Below are positions 6,549-8,959 of a stretch of DNA of 8,959 nt, in pieces (the first letter of the stretch is position 1; every line of letters begins with the position of its first letter). This DNA comes from Bacteroidota bacterium (GTDB lineage Bacteria; Bacteroidota; Bacteroidia; Bacteroidales; UBA1715). The notes under the pieces are model-generated. The model ran no database searches and was not told where the DNA came from. It saw nothing but the letters and a program-made list of their open reading frames with translations. The stretch spans positions 1 to 8,959 of the forward strand of contig JAJUFK010000086.1 of the NCBI GenBank assembly GCA_029266015.1. The letters are read 5' to 3'. Position numbers and translations under genes: made by a program.

Positions 6549-7448
6549 CTAATGTACGGTATGTTCATGAATATACCGCGCCACATCTTCCATGAGCCAC
6601 TTAGGTGTAGACGTAGCTCCACAAACTCCTATAGAAGAAGCCGTATGATAAGGAACACTTTCAATATCATGAACACTTGAAATAAAAAAAGTATACGGAT
6701 TAACTTCTTTACAAATATCAAACAAAACCTTACCGTTTGAACTTTTTTTACCACTTACAAACAAAATTAAATCATATTTTGAAGCAAATTTTCGCAATTC
6801 TGTTTCTCTATTTGCAACCTGTCTACAGATAGTATCATGAGAAATAAATGGAACTTCCATATTACCTGTTTTTTGCTTTTTTGCAATTATTAATTGTTGC
6901 AATTCTTTAAACTCAGAAAGACTCTTGGTCGTTTGCGAGAATAATTCTATAGGTTTTGAAACATCTATTTTATTAATATCATGTACATGGGTTACAACTA
7001 TAGCTTCATTATTTGTTTGACCTTGCAAACCAACAACCTCAGCATGACCATGCTTTCCGAATAATAAAACTTGACCATTTTGTTGCTTTTGCTGTTCAAA
7101 TCCTTTTTTAATTTTTTTTTGTAGTTGAAGTACTACAGGACATGTAGCATCTATAATTGTAATATTATTTTTTTTTGCAATTTCATATGTTTCGGGAGGT
7201 TCCCCGTGAGCTCGTAATAATACCGTACAATTTTGTAAATGGTAGAACTGTTCACGAGTTATGGTTTGCAATCCCATTTCTTCGAGACGAGCAACTTCTG
7301 CACCGTTATGAACAATATCACCCAAACAATACAACGTTGCATTTTCAGTCAAAGCTTGTTCTGCACGTTTTATTGCATTTATTACCCCAAAACAAAACCC
7401 CGATTTAGGGTCAATTTCTACGATTGTTGAATTTTGTTGAGTATCCAT
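6549..7448 (-). CDS. ispH: 4-hydroxy-3-methylbut-2-enyl diphosphate reductase
   Basis: The 299-residue product is a complete IspH (LytB), the iron-sulfur enzyme that makes IPP and DMAPP in the last step of the MEP isoprenoid pathway. The three cluster cysteines are C19 in SGFCFGV, C103 in DATCPVV and C208 in DTICRQVANR. Substrate-pocket motifs are present: IVHN with H47, LLRAHGEPP with H81, GKHGHAEVVG with H135 and E137, SQTTKS (171-176) and SGKKSSNGK with N238. The C-terminus has the expected GVCGATSTPKWL (274-285). Its start lies inside cmk, with a 31-bp overlap; the only Met before the conserved EIDPKSGFCFGV is this one. It is the last gene of the porQ-cmk-ispH run. No convincing terminator is seen in the 14 bp before the opposing gene's stop. 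Confidence 0.97.
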   Translation of the reverse strand: MDTQQNSTIVEIDPKSGFCFGVINAIKRAEQALTENATLYCLGDIVHNGAEVARLEEMGLQTITREQFYHLQNCTVLLRAHGEPPETYEIAKKNNITIIDATCPVVLQLQKKIKKGFEQQKQQNGQVLLFGKHGHAEVVGLQGQTNNEAIVVTHVHDINKIDVSKPIELFSQTTKSLSEFKELQQLIIAKKQKTGNMEVPFISHDTICRQVANRETELRKFASKYDLILFVSGKKSSNGKVLFDICKEVNPYTFFISSVHDIESVPYHTASSIGVCGATSTPKWLMEDVARYIHEHTVH

Positions 7449-8089
7449 TGCAATTGTTCTTCTCGTGTTACATTCGTAGTATCAAAAACTATAGCATCAG
7501 ACGCTTGTGATAAAGGACTTTCAGATCGGGTAGTATCTATTAAATCACGTTGTTCTATATTATGTAAAACGTCTTCAAAATCTACTTGTTCACCTTTTGC
7601 TTTAAGTTCTTCATATCTGCGTTGAGCCCTAACCTGTGCCGATGCTGTTATAAAAAATTTATAATCGGCATTAGGAAATACAACAGTTCCTATATCTCTA
7701 CCATCCATTACTATATTGCCATGTTCTGCAAATTCGCGTTGCATACCTACTAATTTTTGACGTACAAAACCAATTTTACTTACCGGACTTACCCAACTTG
7801 CAACTTCTAATCCTCGTATTTCCTTTTCTACTTGCACCCCATTTAAATATGTTTGTTGACTCTGTGTTTCAGCATCAAAAACAAATGAAATATGAATTGA
7901 ATCAATATACTTTTTCAACAAAAATTCATTGATTTCATTATTATCAATTACATTGTTTTGCAAACAGAAAAGAGTTACAGCCCTATACATGGCTCCTGTA
8001 TCAACATAAATAAATCCTAATTCTTTTGCAATTCCTTTGGCTATAGTGCTTTTACCGCACGATGAATACCCGTCGATAGCTATTATCAT
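7418..8089 (-). CDS. cmk: Cytidylate kinase
   Basis: The 223-residue product is a complete CMP/dCMP kinase, which phosphorylates CMP and dCMP with ATP in cytoplasmic pyrimidine nucleotide metabolism. The P-loop is GYSSCGKST (7-15), followed by the CMP-binding VDTGAMYRAVT (29-39), a DGRDIGTVVFP block (129-139), the LID arginines in RAQRRYEEL (154-162) and RDLIDTTRSESPL (181-193), which is typical of bacterial Cmk. Length is normal. The ATG overlaps the porQ TGA as ATGA (8086-8089), so translation is probably coupled, and its 3' end overlaps the ispH start by 31 bp. Fusion of Cmk to other domains, seen in some Firmicutes, is absent here. Confidence 0.97.
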   Translation of the reverse strand: MIIAIDGYSSCGKSTIAKGIAKELGFIYVDTGAMYRAVTLFCLQNNVIDNNEINEFLLKKYIDSIHISFVFDAETQSQQTYLNGVQVEKEIRGLEVASWVSPVSKIGFVRQKLVGMQREFAEHGNIVMDGRDIGTVVFPNADYKFFITASAQVRAQRRYEELKAKGEQVDFEDVLHNIEQRDLIDTTRSESPLSQASDAIVFDTTNVTREEQLQWILNKIQQS

Positions 8090-8959
8090 AATGTGCTCAA
8101 TTTAGATGCAATTGTTTGTATATTTGTTGTAAGTGTTAAAAAATGAAGACCTCCGGCAACATGCTGTTTTGACCATCCATAACTGATGTAAGCCATTGGA
8201 GTTTTTACTCGAGCTCCAACACTTATTCCAACCCCATTTTTTGAAGCTCCAAACGACATTTCTTCTGATGTTCTATAATTATATCCTACTATAAAATCAA
8301 TATGTTTAAACAATAGTATTTCTGATGACACCTGTAAATGCTTCATGGCATTAACACGAATTTTAGTAAATAATTTATCATCTGTTTTTTGTTCTTGATT
8401 AATTAGATTTGTTTTCTGTTTCAATATATTATCATATTGCAAGTCAAACGATTGCAAATCACAATAAGTAATTGTAAATCGTAATGGTGCATGAAGTAAT
8501 TTTTTGGTAACTCCTAAATCAATACTATACGGCATAGCTTCTTTAGTATGAGTATATGATGTAATTTGAGTACCTACATTACGAACAATTACAGTAAATG
8601 AAATAAATTGTTCAGGATTATAATAATTATACGCAAAATCAGTCAATATTCCATAAGAACTATATGATTCCATATACGAAAGAATTGGTTTAACAGAAAG
8701 TCCAATATTCATATTATTACTTATTTTATAAGAACTACCTAATACTATTTGATAATCTGAAGCAAAAAAAGTTCCTGTAAAATTTCCGTCTTCATCGTAC
8801 CCCCAAAAACGCCCATAATTTACAAATTGTATTCCGGCCATTGCAGTAATGTTAGGTTGTATAGTATATGCGCCACCAAAACTGCCAGCTCCTATGTTGG
8901 TTTGAGCAATAAAAAAACCACCCCAAGTTCCACTAAATGAATAGGAATATGATGAATCA
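8086..8959 (-). CDS. porQ: Type IX secretion system protein PorQ (5' end outside window)
   Basis: The frame stays open to the right edge of the window, so the ATG near 8841 is internal; about 290 codons are visible and the start with any signal peptide is missing. The protein is rich in alternating amphipathic strands, as in an outer-membrane beta-barrel of the PorV/PorQ type. Family-like stretches are GIQFVNYGRFWGYDEDGNFTG, SDYQIVLGSSYKISNNMNIGLS, VGYNYR with GVGISVGARVKT, and the final SYGWSKQHVAGGLHFLTL. PorQ belongs to the type IX secretion apparatus of Bacteroidota, which exports proteins bearing a C-terminal sorting domain. The order porQ-cmk-ispH is the one I recall from Porphyromonas gingivalis, which supports the call. 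The stop overlaps the cmk start by 4 bp. Confidence 0.85.
   Translation of the reverse strand, partial: DSSYSYSFSGTWGGFFIAQTNIGAGSFGGAYTIQPNITAMAGIQFVNYGRFWGYDEDGNFTGTFFASDYQIVLGSSYKISNNMNIGLSVKPILSYMESYSSYGILTDFAYNYYNPEQFISFTVIVRNVGTQITSYTHTKEAMPYSIDLGVTKKLLHAPLRFTITYCDLQSFDLQYDNILKQKTNLINQEQKTDDKLFTKIRVNAMKHLQVSSEILLFKHIDFIVGYNYRTSEEMSFGASKNGVGISVGARVKTPMAYISYGWSKQHVAGGLHFLTLTTNIQTIASKLSTL

Noticed and set aside
8839..8841. ATG near 8841 as the start of porQ
   Set aside because: The same frame continues open for about 39 further codons to the edge with barrel-like sequence, so this Met is internal.
1..8959. A new defence system, mobile element or CRISPR array
   Set aside because: No transposase, integrase, nuclease-helicase module, toxin-antitoxin pair, direct repeat array or tRNA was seen; most genes are housekeeping families and base composition is even throughout.

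Overview
The window is AT-rich (roughly one third G+C by eye) and densely coding. It looks like chromosomal DNA from a member of the Bacteroidota, most likely Bacteroidales or a near relative. Four things point there: a partial porQ (type IX secretion, a Bacteroidota-only system) followed by cmk and ispH; a signal peptidase I gene followed by a WbqC-like gene; a phosphoglycerate kinase with a charged insertion of the kind I recall from Bacteroides proteins; and candidate promoters of the Bacteroidota form (TTTG around -33, TAnnTTTG around -7) with no clear Shine-Dalgarno sequences. The presence of ispH (MEP isoprenoid route) fits Bacteroidales better than most Flavobacteriia. I cannot name a genus.

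Layout. Positions 1-1131 (+) hold the 3' end of lepB and a WbqC-like gene. A strong hairpin at 1141-1168 separates them from a convergent small gene for a stand-alone CBM48 glycogen-binding domain (1231-1533, -). Next on the minus strand come pgk (1775-3040) with its own terminator, and a class I photolyase (3165-4475). A 95-bp divergent promoter region then leads to a tightly packed two-gene unit on the plus strand: an unrecognised 227-residue protein (4571-5254) and a 425-residue protein with a TerB-like middle and a LETM1-like C-terminus (5257-6534). This unit converges, with only 14 bp between stop codons, on a minus-strand operon that enters from the right edge: porQ (partial) - cmk - ispH, whose reading frames overlap.

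How the genes relate. Most are housekeeping: protein export (LepB, PorQ), glycolysis (Pgk), nucleotide and isoprenoid synthesis (Cmk, IspH), DNA repair (photolyase) and probably glycogen handling (CBM48 protein). There is no mobile element, CRISPR array, RNA gene or phage signature. I found no clearly new system. The part least explained by known biology is the 4571-6534 pair, whose 2-bp spacing argues for joint expression and possibly a shared function. Secondary points of interest are small dyad symmetries placed on candidate promoters of the CBM48 and pgk genes.
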